Shown: positions 1-11,076 of the stretch, piece after piece
Numbering within the stretch: position 1 is the stretch's first letter
How the letters are laid out: the number at the start of each line of letters is the position of its first letter
Assembly: GCA_002189035.1 (NCBI GenBank)
Contig: NEEC01000013.1
Location: 1,612,001 to 1,676,000, forward strand
Length of the DNA stretch: 64,000 nucleotides
Source: Utricularia gibba
Lineage: Eukaryota; Streptophyta; Magnoliopsida; Lamiales; Lentibulariaceae
Reading direction: 5' to 3'
The notes under the pieces: generated by a model
What the model was told of the DNA's origin: nothing
What the model saw: the letters and a program-made list of their open reading frames with translations, nothing else
Databases searched by the model: none
Made by a program: the position numbers and the translations under genes

Positions 1-779
1 TTCCCCTCAACCATCCAAAACCCCTTTAAAATGTCTTCTGCATCTCCCAAAACTTCTTACAGTCCATTTGCGCCCTAAACTCGGACCACACTAAGCCATG
101 ACAAACAATGCAATCACCATACAAAACCTTAAATCACCCAAAAAAATTGCCATTGATCGATCAGAAGGGTGCCGACATTTCTTTTTACTTTTTTCAAATA
201 AACAACGCACATACAAATAAAATCAATGGGGGTGGTGGGGGGAACAAACACCAAAGGGCAGTCCAGCGACAGAGAAACAGGGAATGAAGGATATTCAAAA
301 AGCAGCCAGTCCTCATAATAAAGAGCAAAAGGTGGGAATGAGCAGATAAAAAGAAGGAAATATTAAAAAGCGAGAAAAAAAAAGTATAATTTATTTATAT
401 AATAAATTAATTATTTATTTGTCCTCCTTTTCTTTTTAGCCCTTTGCATGTAAATCCGAGTCTCCCCTCTTTTGACGCCAACCTCATCAAGTTTCTATTT
501 TCTCGAAATTCGTATTACTTTTTTTTATTTCTACAAATAAATAAATAATCCAGTTTTTTGTTTTTTATTTCAACGGTAGATTTGATTATCAAAAAATTAT
601 TTTATATTAAATAACTCACGCATGCTAATCATGTGTTTATTACATAATTATATTTAATACTATAATATATATTTAAATAATTTTTTATTTAATACTATAT
701 TAATAATGATATAGTGAATTTAATTAATTTTATGATTATGAAATATAGGACTTGTTGTGTGTAAACAACTTTATAAAAT

Positions 780-1090
780 AATTCTGTTTAATTTTTTTAA
801 GATTCTAATATTTCATTGTTTTATAAATTTAAATTATGTAATTAACTTTAAAAATTATTAAATTTACCATTTTGTAATTAAATAAGATATTAATTCTAAA
901 AATTATAATATTCAATTTTTATCTGTATTAAAAATATATTTATATCATAATGATAAATTTTACAATATAATTTAATATATTAAATTTATACTATTTTACA
1001 AAATAGTTTTATAATTTTAAAATTGATTTTATTTATATGATCTTAAAATTAATTTTATTTTATATTAATCACGATTTCAAATTACCCGAA
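780..1090 (+). repeat. AT-rich dispersed repeat, copy 1
   Basis: This stretch and 2272-2630 share an ordered series of similar words: a start like TTCTGTTTAATTTTTTTAAG, then AAATTATGTAATTA, a block around AATTTTACAATATA, and an end like ATATGATCTTAAAATT. The order is the same in both, which random AT-richness does not readily give. No coding capacity or clear terminal repeats are visible. It is probably a fragment of a non-autonomous element or an old local duplication. Confidence 0.4.
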
Positions 1091-2271
1091 CGTTCCCATA
1101 ATATCAACTTTTTTAGTCTAAAAAAATTTTCTCTTATGAATACTTTTTTAAAATAATAATCTCTACAATATATATATATATATTTGTGTAAATAATCCTA
1201 CTTACATTTAGTTTGGATAAATTAAAATATTAGATTAAACGAAGGGTTGGATCTAGGGTTTCATGACCGGTTTATGGGAGACTGGTGATATTTTTGCACA
1301 AAATAATTAATTAATTTATTTGTCTTATAGATTAAAAATAAAAAAAATATGGAAAATTCTGAAAGCAGTCTAAAAAGCAACCCTGTGTCCTCTGGTCTCT
1401 CGCTCCTATTATTCCCTCGGCTTTTGTACCTTTTAAATCTGTCATTTTTGTTCTTATTTTTCCAGTCCCCCACTACATTTTTCTTTTTACTTTTCTTTTC
1501 TTTTCTTTCCTTTTTTTTATTTAATCAAAAGAGAACATAATCTTATTTCTAGGCGTGCTTCGGGATCGGTGAGATTTGTTTACTGAGACATCCATAATAT
1601 TTTAATATTTTCATTTTTTAAACAAAAATAATAATAATATGAAAATAAAAAGGAGTTTTTATTGATCCAATAAAAAGAAACACTCACCCCCTTTATTTAT
1701 ATTTTTCTTTTTGAAAAAAAAAATTACTATTCTTAAATGTTTCTTGATTTTTACCACTTGTGTTAATTATTTTGTTGACGTGGCTTCCTTCTTTCTTGAT
1801 ACAGTAAAGATTCTGGCATTCACCGCCTGGCTGATTTGGTACGGTTTTTTTACAGCAACTTTTTTACCAGGAAAATGGAAATGGAGAGAAGAGACAGGGT
1901 GATGAAGCCTCTCATCTGCGCTTCTTTCTTCACCTTCAACTTTTTATTGCCTGACACCGCCACAGTGATGCAAAGAAATTTACCTGGCGCTGGCTGCTCC
2001 AAGTTACCACCTTTCACGGAAGGGTAAAACTTTCTCCAAGAACATGGGCTGTTTTCAGACCCCAATAGACATACCACCCCGGCCCAGAAAATCAGCCCAA
2101 TAGAAATTAATTATGTTTAATAATAAAATTAATTTGAAAACCAATCTCGTACCAAATGTAAAGAATGAGGGGAATAGCGATAAAGTTGAATATCTAAGAG
2201 GGAGAGAATGTAAGATTAGAAAACTTATGAGACAATGGATGTGTCCTCTTTTATGAATTTTTTGAAGTTAT

Positions 2272-2630
2272 TCTATTTAATTTTTTAAGATTCCAATTTT
2301 TAATCATTCTTTAGTAAAATCACAAATTCAAATTATGTAATAAAAATTAGAAATTATTAAATTTCTTAAATATTTATTTTAGAAATTAAATTAAAGATTA
2401 ATTAAAATACTATTATTTTTTATCTATTCTAAAAATACTTTTTATATTATAATATTAAATTATATAAAAAGTTAATAAATTAAACTTTACAATATATTTT
2501 GTTATTTTATTGAATTTTATAATATAATTTTATATTATCAAACAACACAGTTTTACATAATTTCAATCTGACTATATTCATATAATCTCAAAATTGATTA
2601 TATTTTACATAATTTAAATAAAAAATTTAA
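2272..2630 (+). repeat. AT-rich dispersed repeat, copy 2
   Basis: Partner of 780-1090 in the same orientation, with the same ordered words (TTCTATTTAATTTTTTAAG, AAATTATGTAATA, TTTACAATATA, CATATAATCTCAAAATTG). Divergence is substantial and I could not compute an identity. No gene is present. Confidence 0.4.
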
Positions 2631-2782
2631 AAAACATAACATACCCAATATCTCACATTAGTTAAAAAAACATGATTAAATAGAAAAAAGTCTTATAATC
2701 TTATATAAAATATTTTTTGGAAAGAGAACCATTTTTTTTAAAAAAAGTGTTCCACAGAGATACAAGGCTAGCATGAGGGAAG

Positions 2783-4654
2783 TCATTTTGCCCAAAGTAT
2801 TTGTTCATCAATCTTTGTATTTGTCTCGTCATCAAGTCGTTTCCATGTCTTGATCATCTTGGGCGCACCCCATGAGAGCCGGCCTTTCTCGAGCTCCGTG
2901 AGAATGACTCGAGCTCGCCGTGATTTCGTGGCAGTGCCGTAGCCATGGTATCCGAAGCCTCCGCCATAGCAGAACCATAAGCCCTGTAGCCTCCCGCAGT
3001 AGTCGTTTTTATGATCATGGCCTATGAACACGGCCTTCAAGTCTGCCATGGAAACGAGGGTCTTGAGAACGCCTGAGTTTACCAGGGAACATGCAATGTA
3101 TTCTCGATATTCGCCCACGATGTCATACATGGGGAGTTGTCTCATCTCTGGGATCGGGATATGGAAGAAGACCAAGGAAGGTGGAGACGAAGGGATGTGG
3201 GGTTTTTCATCCGGGTTCAGATCCTCTTCCTGTCAATGCGTGACCTACAGGATGTTAAACATTCTGAAACTGGGGAGCAGATGGATGCAGGGAGATCAGA
3301 ACAATGGGGATGCATCAATGGCTGCTGTTAGTTTACCTGGAGTTTCTTGGAAGTCCGACGAAGCCAGTTGAGTTGGGATTCTTTGATCCAGTCGTAGGTC
3401 CGGACGCCATCAACGACTGCTCTATCTCCACTGTCTAGAAAATAGAGATTGATCACAGTTCTGTTAGCGTAGCTTGAACCTGGAGCACCGTTTACTTTCA
3501 GATTATAGTTTCCGAATCCATCCATCTTCATCTGCATATGCTCCTCGTTGGGGTCGGATGAATCCTCATCTGATGGAAATGTGCGTGATAAGGAGAAATC
3601 TAGGAGGGAGATGAATGACATGAGCTCTCCACGGGACATTGTGGATTCCTGGTCGTGGTTTCCTAGTATAGCAGACCATGGAATTCCTGATTTTATAACC
3701 GGCTGAAATGCTTGAAACATAGATTCTGCAGCATCTGTGGCGCTTGATCCAAATATGTTATCTCCTGGAGAGAGGAAACAATTCAAAATGCAATGGAAGG
3801 GAAGGAAAACAAAACAATGCCTGTACTTGTCACAACAAATGGAAACACAGAGATTCATTTGAGAATCAAAGTAGCATCCCACATTTCCCTATGTAGACAT
3901 TTTTTCATGTCAGCACTCATCAAACTGAGTAACAGAATCGGAGGCCAAAGAGATAACGTCATTTCTGATTTTATGAAAGCATTTCCAGTAGCATGGTGAG
4001 CTTCAGAAACAGGCACAACATTTTTACACAAACATGGCATCCAAATGAAGCAGACAGCTTAGTAAAAAGGCTAGCCTAAATCAATCGTTACAGCAGATTA
4101 CCAGGATTTGCATAAAGTGGAATTAACTAGCTTCTTCTTTATCCAAACTATGGAACCCAACTTGAAGCATAATTGAAGAGTAATAACAGAACAACAAGTA
4201 GAGTATAAAGTATAAAAAGGTTGGGTTCATTCTCGCTACCAGTAAAAGCAACAAAATCAGGGCTTTCCAGTTCGATCATCCTCTCGAGAAACCGCGTTGT
4301 GTTCAAGTCGGAGCAATGCTCAAATTCACTACTCAGCACGTCTCTGCAACGAGTCAACTTCCCATTCCCAAAATGCATATCGGCCACCTTCAACAACATC
4401 AATTATCAAACAAAGGAGAAATTCCCACAATTCACTGGCTTTGAATTGATCACCTGGAGAATTTTAAAGGTCCCATCGGAACGAAACCGAAGAGGGGTGG
4501 GCGCCGCTTTCTTGATTCTAACGATTCGATGATTGACAGTGAGTTTAGGTGAAATGAAGGAGTGAAGAAAAACCAGAAAAGCAAGAATGAAGCACAAGTA
4601 TGTGAAGGACTGGACCCATGTGCGAAACCCAGTTCTCATTGCTCTCAACTTCAT
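2783..4654 (-). CDS. Probable inactive purple acid phosphatase (PAP28/PAP29 type)
   Basis: Metallophosphoesterase of the single-domain PAP28/29/14 clade, probably secreted or membrane-anchored; family members are called 'inactive' because activity is unproven. Four exons (4454-4654, 4240-4387, 3337-3764, 2783-3229) join in phase with GT-AG introns into 407 codons, close to the family's usual length of about 390-400. A hydrophobic segment sits near residues 17-33, followed by FKILQ|VADMHFG spanning the first junction. Metal-ligand motifs appear in order: DMH, TGDNIFG, GNHDQES, FFHIPIPE and the late GHDHKND. The start is the only upstream ATG giving the hydrophobic leader. The gene is divergent from the E2 gene to its right, with 958 bp between starts. 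Confidence in family is high; which paralogue is uncertain. Confidence 0.93.
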
Positions 4655-5612
4655 GGCATTTCTTAGTTTCGCCTCATTTCAGCACTGACACGAACACCCA
4701 CTCTGGAGAAAAGAATGCCACTCATGGTTGACGATGATTCCTTAACCTGCTATTGGCCGTAGATCTTTTTCTTATAAATTAACATGGGCCATTGATCTTG
4801 TTAACCAGTTGGGCTGCCCTGAGGCCCATCCCCTCTCAAACATATATATTTTTATTTGATGAGAATTAATGTTTAGCATTATAATTAATTATTAATACAA
4901 CCCATGTTCTAATTTTACAAAATTAAAGAAAATCATTCTATATACATTGTTATTCTATCTCATTAGTAATTAATATGAGATTCATTTAAAGTTCTTACAA
5001 TTTTCTTTGGATCGGGGCCTTCCGCCCTTTTTGGAATCTTTGTTGAGGTTTGCTCTATCACTAATTACATTCTGTATTTTTATTTCATAATTTTTATATT
5101 TGATTTATAAATATGATATTTTGTCAATATTTATATAAATTTAATTATACAATTATACACAATTTTTTTAAATAATGCTTTTCATAAAATATGTATAAGT
5201 TTATCCTAACATCTAATTTTTGTGTAAATTAATTGTGTCTAAATTTTTCTAAATAAGTTGCAATTTCGAGTCATTAATATTCATTAATTAATATGTTCAA
5301 AAACTTGCATTTCCTTTTTTTCTGAGAGGATGCTTTTTCAGCTGCAGCCAGTAGGGCGATCGTAAGAGTTGAAGAAGTTGCGCGCCCTAATCTATTGTTG
5401 TAGCTTCAACGCAAGCTGATAGGTGAAGTATCTCCTTTTTAATGTTTCTAAAAATGATCTGTATATCAATTTTTCGTCATCCTCTTTGAGATCCGTTTCC
5501 TGTTGTGAGCGTGGAGATTTTTTTTTCCCGATTTTTTTAACACGGTTCGTAGGCGCCGTAGCTGATCATTTGGTGTTTCTTGAAGCTGTAGGCTAGAGCT
5601 ATCAAAGGCATT
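4655..5612. promoter_or_regulatory. Bidirectional intergenic region between PAP and E2-OGDH
   Basis: This 958 bp separates two start codons facing away from each other, so it must hold both promoters and both 5' UTRs. It is AT-rich in the middle, with more mixed composition next to each gene. I see no decisive motif that fixes a transcription start. Confidence 0.5.
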
Positions 5613-8589
5613 ATGTTGGGAGTTTTGAGGCGGAAGACCGGTTCCAGTGCATTGTCTTGGGCGGTACTTTTTTGTTTTGTAGATATGATGACGTTCTATT
5701 TGCAATGATTGGCACGGGTTTGGGGCCAAGGGGTGACGAGATGTGTGAGGGGTAAAAGATTTTTTCTTATAGGTCTTTGGGAAATCGTTCCGTAATCTGA
5801 GGCCTGCTGTGTGCGTAGATCGTCCATGCTCGTTTTCCGGAAAGGTAATTTTGGTTCCAGTTTCGTCTACCTGTTGGATTTTATCAATATTTTTTATACA
5901 TTTATGAAATCTTACGCTTTTGTACAATTTTAGACCCTTGTCAATGTACCACATAGGCCATTCTGTAAAAAAATTGCAGAGGTTGAGTGACATCTGTTGT
6001 TTTGCTCACTTGGCTGTTGTTGTTGACTTGGAAACTCTATCTTGTTTTGCTATCTTACTGCGGTCTTACACTTGATTATTTAATGATTAGGTCATACAAT
6101 CCTGTCACACCCATGTCACTGGTATTACTTCCTGCGTATTAGACTAACAGCTCCTTGAAATGGATTACATCATTGATATCAGATTCCTCCATTTCTAAGC
6201 AGGTCGCTGCATTACTTCAATCCCAAGCAGGTCTTGTTCTTTTTCTTGTTTTTCCTACCAAATGGTTCATGTAAATTTTGATAGTAATGTGTCTTCACCT
6301 CACATAAAGTTCACGTAATGTGTTATTTTCAGGGTTTCTGGGGTCATTCTTCAGCGAAATGTATATGGGATGTCAAGAGTACCTTTTAGTTCTGGCAGCG
6401 GTATGATTTTTCGAGTGCTGTTTTTTATGCATATTTTATCTGATATAGATGTTGTTTCATTTTATTGTTAAGTGAAAATATGTGCATTAAAAAATTTGTT
6501 ATGGTCTTGTCATAACATGTGCTCACTTCCTATTGAATCTCAAACAGAAGGTGATACTTTTGAAGCTGTTGTCCCTTATATGGGTGAATCTATATCTGAT
6601 GGAACATTAGCAACATTCTTGAAAAGTATGTCTTTCAAGCGTTCCCTCAATTAATCAATTCGAAAGTTATCAACCCAACGACTAGTGGTTGCTTTTCTTT
6701 TCACACTCTTTCTTATCTGACTGAGCAGAACCTGGAGATAGAGTTGAAGTGGATGAGCCAATTGCCCAGGTTGAAACGGATAAGGTACCAAAGTTACACA
6801 ATTGGTATTGAATGCGTACCGGAAGACATGTGAATTGCCCTTGCGGCTACTCCACTATTTTTTCCCTTCTCATTTAAAATGTGAATTTGCAAAAGAGAAT
6901 GCTATTGTTGTTATTTTTTTGTATTCATAATTAGTGATAGTGTCGGTTTTGTGGAGTTTAGTAATATGTGATTTTCCAACCGTTGAGTAATATTTTCTTG
7001 TAATCCCAGGTTACCATTGATGTCAATAGTCCTGAAGCAGGTGTTATACAAGAGGTAAGCCCAACCTTATGGGAAGCATGACTTCTATGTGCTCTTAGTC
7101 TGTGGAGCTGATTATTATTTTTTTTTCTTTTTTTCCCTTTCATGCACGTCCTTAGTTGCTAGCTAAGGAAGGGGATACAGTGGAACCTGGTACCAAGGTT
7201 GCTATCATATCAAAATCGGGTAAAGCTGCAACCCATGTTGCGCCATCGGATGAGAAGCCTTCTGAAAAGGCTCCTACACCATCACCATCTTCTGGAGAAA
7301 AAAAGGAAAAGCCCATCAAAGTTGAAGCCGCTTCTGTTGTGGAAAAGAGTAAGGGTAGTGCCCCTCCACCCAAGCCTGCAGCAGTAGAACCTCAGCTTCC
7401 CCCGAAAGATAGGGAAAGACGTGTATGTCTAAGATATCTGCTTGTCCTCTGGTGTAGGGACTATGCTGTATTATGACTTCTCACTCTACAACTGAAACAG
7501 GTACCCATGACAAGGCTCAGGAAACGTGTTGCAGTACGACTGAAAGATTCTCAGAACACATTTGCGCTGTTGACGACATTCAATGAAGTTGACATGTAAG
7601 TCCTCTGTAGTACTTGTTGGCAGTGGAACCGAAGATTCATGATGTTTTGATAGATTCTAGAAATACGTGTAGAACTAGCATATGATGGAGTCATATTGAT
7701 TCCATGATGCCTGCAACTTCCTTTGGATTACCGCTTCTGGGTTGCATAAAAAAGTAGCCACTTGATACAGGACAAACTTAATGAAACTTCGTTCTGATTA
7801 CAAAGACGCATTTCTTGAAAAACATGGTGTCAAGCTTGGTCTGATGTCAGGGTTTGTGAAGGTACACTCGTATTTACCTTTAATTTTTTTTCCCCTTTGA
7901 GTTTCCCACACTCCGTGTATTTGCTTCTCTGTTTGTAGGCTGCTATCAGCGCTTTACAGATGCAGCCAATAGTGAATGCCGTTATTGATGGTGATGACAT
8001 CATTTACAGAGACTATGTGGATATTAGCATAGCTGTTGGTACTCCCAAGGCAAGATTATCTCCCTTTCTTACATTCAAAATCATCCACATTCTTTGACAA
8101 CCAGTTCCTTTCCAGGGCCTCGTTGTACCTGTTCTTCGCAATGCTGAGAATATGAATTTCGCCGAGGTCGAGAAGTCAATAAACACTCTTGCTAAGAAGG
8201 CCAACGATGGTACCATATCCATTGATGAGATGGCTGGAGGAACATTCACCATATCAAATGGTGGCGTCTACGGAAGCCTGCTGAGTACTCCCATCATCAA
8301 TCCACCACAGGTTTACCATTTTCACCCACGAGATTATTTCATCAATTCAACTATTGGAGGTTTGCTTCTGCTGATTTTTAATTTGTGTGAACTGTAGTCT
8401 GCGATCCTGGGAATGCATTCAATAGTTAGCAGACCCATGGTTGTTGGGGGCAACATAGTCGCTCGGCCCATGATGAACCTGGCGCTGACATACGATCACC
8501 GGCTGATCGATGGAAGAGAAGCCGTCTTCTTCTTAAGAAGAATCAAAGATGTGGTCGAGGATCCCCGCAGGCTGCTGCTGGATGTGTAA
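5613..8589 (+). CDS. E2-OGDH: Dihydrolipoyllysine succinyltransferase, E2 of 2-oxoglutarate dehydrogenase (mitochondrial)
   Basis: Core acyltransferase of the mitochondrial 2-oxoglutarate dehydrogenase complex, moving succinyl from lipoate to CoA in the TCA cycle. Fourteen exons join in phase into 459 codons: 5613-5663, 5773-5844, 6091-6121, 6203-6230, 6333-6400, 6548-6625, 6729-6784, 7010-7054, 7156-7422, 7501-7595, 7771-7861, 7939-8049, 8116-8310, 8398-8589. Residues 1 to about 83 are a basic, Ser/Arg-rich presequence ending in RVPFSSGS. The lipoyl domain carries VETDK|VTIDV with the lipoyl-lysine at 128. A Pro/Lys-rich linker follows, with no obvious E3-binding domain, as expected for plant OGDH E2. 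The catalytic domain has [11 protein letters not shown] with His430 and Asp434. The intron after 8049 has a GC donor. The small exons 3-4 are inferred from phase only. Confidence 0.95.
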
Positions 8590-9652
8590 GAACGCCAGCT
8601 TTTCAGTTGGATTCCTTCACCCCGTCACGCCCATCCCAGAGCTCGGCGGTTGCGGCTGGTAAGAATAACACACCACAACACTGCAGGTTCTTGTAGCATT
8701 TGCTTCAGCCTTCTCCAGATTCCTTTGTTTGTCGAATGCCATCTGGAAAATTCATCCACAACCTTGCATTGGTGAGAGGATTGGTGATGCATGAGGCTTT
8801 TTTCGATTTGACGTTTTACAATGAATTTGATGTTCATGTTCATTTTATATGCAAGTAAGTAAATAGGGTACCATGGAGATAACTTGAAGGCATATGATTC
8901 TTGAATGAGCGTTGCTGCCGGAAAGCTACCGGCTGTTCCGGTGGCGAGGTTCTATTCCGGTGCGTTGCCATCATCCACCTGCAAGACGCGGAACCGGTGT
9001 TCCAAATCAGTTGCTTCTCGAAGAACGCTGGACTCCACCATTAGAGGAATCGGAAACCCTTCCGTTCCAATTTTTCAATCCCGACTCCGGCGGCTCACAG
9101 GCCTACTCCCTTTTGACTCAAATAATCCAGCTGAGATCTGAGTTGCCATTCCTGTGTCTCTGGGAACGACGCCTTTTTGTCGCCATTTCGGAACGAAGCG
9201 TTTCTGTTCCCGGTGGAGGATTGTTTCGGATGCAAATGCGCCGGCGATCGCTGGAGTGTGGGAACGACGTGACTCGGCGAGGAATCATGCGCCGACCGAA
9301 GATTGTGAAGAACAGCAGAAAGGGCTGCAGACTGTACGCGCCGGAGACGAGGAGCCCATTTCAGTTCCGTGATGATTGGCTCAAGCCGAGTGGTCGCCCG
9401 TTTTTGTGGCATCTCATCTTCTGCTGTTCTTCTTCTTCCTTGGAAACACACATGAGGTACCATATAGATCAGAAGAAGAAGACTATTGGAATTCATTGGA
9501 TTGCCTGATAAGCTCCAATGGCTATACAGGAAGAATACAGTGCCAGCTTCCACTTGCGGCTATTTTACAGGAAGAATCCAATCGAGCAGACGCATCAGAG
9601 ATGGGATCAAATGCTGAAAGTCATTTGCATGCCAGAGCAAATGGGAGACTGG
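8590..9652. other. GC-richer block between E2-OGDH and PCO; unassigned
   Basis: The first 300 bases should be the E2-OGDH 3' UTR. From about 8900 to 9500 base composition is clearly GC-richer than the surrounding spacers and several frames stay open on both strands, which often marks exonic DNA. A plus-strand ATG at 8905 opens 78 codons with a basic, Ser/Arg-rich, acid-poor start that resembles an organelle presequence, but I do not recognise the product and no convincing continuation exon was found. A minus-strand frame (9095-9553) is equally unrecognised. Part may be the PCO 3' UTR or an unrecognised small gene. Confidence 0.3.
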
Positions 9653-10405
9653 TTAAGAAGCAGAAACAACAATTTGAGGACCCATGTACTCGATTCCATC
9701 CATCTCTGATTCCTCGGGGGGATCTATCTCCTCGAGGTATCTGTGGCAGGCCAATTCTGCCATGCCCAAAAGAAAGAACTCAGCTTCAGTTTGGACATGG
9801 AAATCGAAGAAAAGGTTACTGAAGCAGCAGTTGAATATCTGAAACTAAGAAGATAAACCCTCTACCTGATTCCTCCTCAGTTTCTCTGTAGAAGGAACAA
9901 TCCCGGTTGGCATCTTTCGAGTACGGCGGCCCGATGATATCAAGAAAAGCACAAGGCGACAGCGCTCTAAATTCATGGATGTTCCCTCCCCATGTGGGGT
10001 ATAATACAGATGCGTCACTGGGAGCACTGAGTACCTTGTCGGCTTTAAGCTTTGCTAGTTTACCTGGTGAAGTTCCAACGACTAGATGAATCAAATCTAG
10101 GGTTGCCTTTTCTCATGCGAATCTCAAACAGTGCAGCTTACCCTCAGTCGGTGAAGGCAAAGACGAATCAGTCTTCTCTTGAACAGCAGCCCAGTCATAT
10201 GCCTTTACATGCATTTTTCCTATGAGAAGCTTGCTAAACACAGTCATTTCTGGGTGGTTATGAAGAGGTATCAGAGCGTTGGATGGAAGAAGGAAAAGAC
10301 ACATCTGCAGAGAACGGAAACAGATGTTCAAGCTACTAGAGATCTCGTGATCCCAATCTGAGACCTTCGGTTACCTCAAAGTTGTGGCATTTGTAAATCG
10401 TCGGT
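9653..10405 (-). CDS. PCO: Plant cysteine oxidase (N-terminal Cys dioxygenase), N-terminal exon not found
   Basis: Plant cysteine oxidases use O2 and iron to oxidise the exposed N-terminal Cys of ERF-VII factors, feeding them to the N-degron pathway as an oxygen sensor. Exons 9653-9756, 9866-10063 and 10142-10304 join in phase. A short upstream exon ends at 10375 with IYKCHNFE, matching the family motif just before MCLFLLPSNA; its left limit (about 10405) is a guess from an AG acceptor. Cupin iron ligands are visible in IPLHNHPEMTVFSKLL (two His) and GGNIHEF (third His). The C terminus YLEEIDPPEE...GPQIV is typical. About 80-100 N-terminal residues expected of the family are not seen between here and the DUF639 gene, so this is either truncated or has a distant or divergent first exon. 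Confidence 0.85.
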
Positions 10406-11076
10406 CTGGATAAGGATTGGATCCCAAGAAAACTATGGGCTTGAGGGGTTCAGAGAAGAAGGCAGCACGTGGAATGGAGAGAAAACAAGGGAGGATTTGA
10501 GAGGGGCAAAAAGCAGTATTTCATTTCTTTCTAATTCACTCGGCCCCATGAATTGTGCGAAAACATTAAAAAAAGGAAAAAAGCGCACCCTCCATTTCGT
10601 CGGAAAACTACTACTTTCGACGAGGCACCCTGGGCCCACACCTCATCCTTTCCTAATAAAGCATGCCCACGTGGCGTCTAATTAACCCCGTGGTTTTTTT
10701 ATTTAATCATTTTTAAATTCAACTTAATGAATAAATAAATATTTTTTTAAGAAACAACATGTACCCTTTGATTAGATGAATTAGAAATCTAAACATGTAT
10801 TAAGCATTGTGTGAGAAAAATTATTATATAATAATTTTTTAATTTAATATATGAGATAAAATGTACGAATTATGATTTTTATAAATGTCTCAACTTTGAT
10901 TATCCCCATTTGAGATAGGGTTTAATTAGGGCACCCACCACAGGGATATTTTCCAACACGAAATATCTTATTTCTAAAAAAAGAATGTATATTATATGTA
11001 TAAAGCAGTGCCATGTAAAGTAACTAACTATTCCTGTACGGCGTTACGACGAGGACGAGGAGAAAGACGATCCCGT
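10406..11076. other. Spacer between PCO and DUF639 gene
   Basis: The left half (to about 10680) is mixed composition and probably holds the PCO promoter or 5' UTR; the right half is AT-rich. The minus-strand frame at 10433-10639 does not resemble the missing PCO N terminus. The last bases belong to the 3' UTR of the DUF639 gene. Confidence 0.5.

Larger units (their letters stand above)
1..2782. other. AT-rich intergenic DNA, no gene seen
   Basis: No open reading frame here resembles a known protein; the short frames of 60-75 codons are shadows in low-complexity DNA. The stretch is dominated by A/T runs, including a short TA microsatellite near 1170-1184. Two stretches, about 780-1090 and 2272-2630, look like diverged direct copies of one AT-rich repeat (listed separately). 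The purple acid phosphatase gene ends at the right edge, so its 3' UTR and terminator lie in the last few hundred bases. Confidence 0.6.

Noticed and set aside
9376-9822. 148-codon plus-strand frame
   Set aside because: Its right half is antisense to the PCO C-terminal exon, whose phase and sequence fit the family; the left half is unrecognised.
10433-10639. 68-codon minus-strand frame as the missing PCO N terminus
   Set aside because: It lacks any PCO N-terminal motif and is in no consistent splice relation with the exon ending at 10375.
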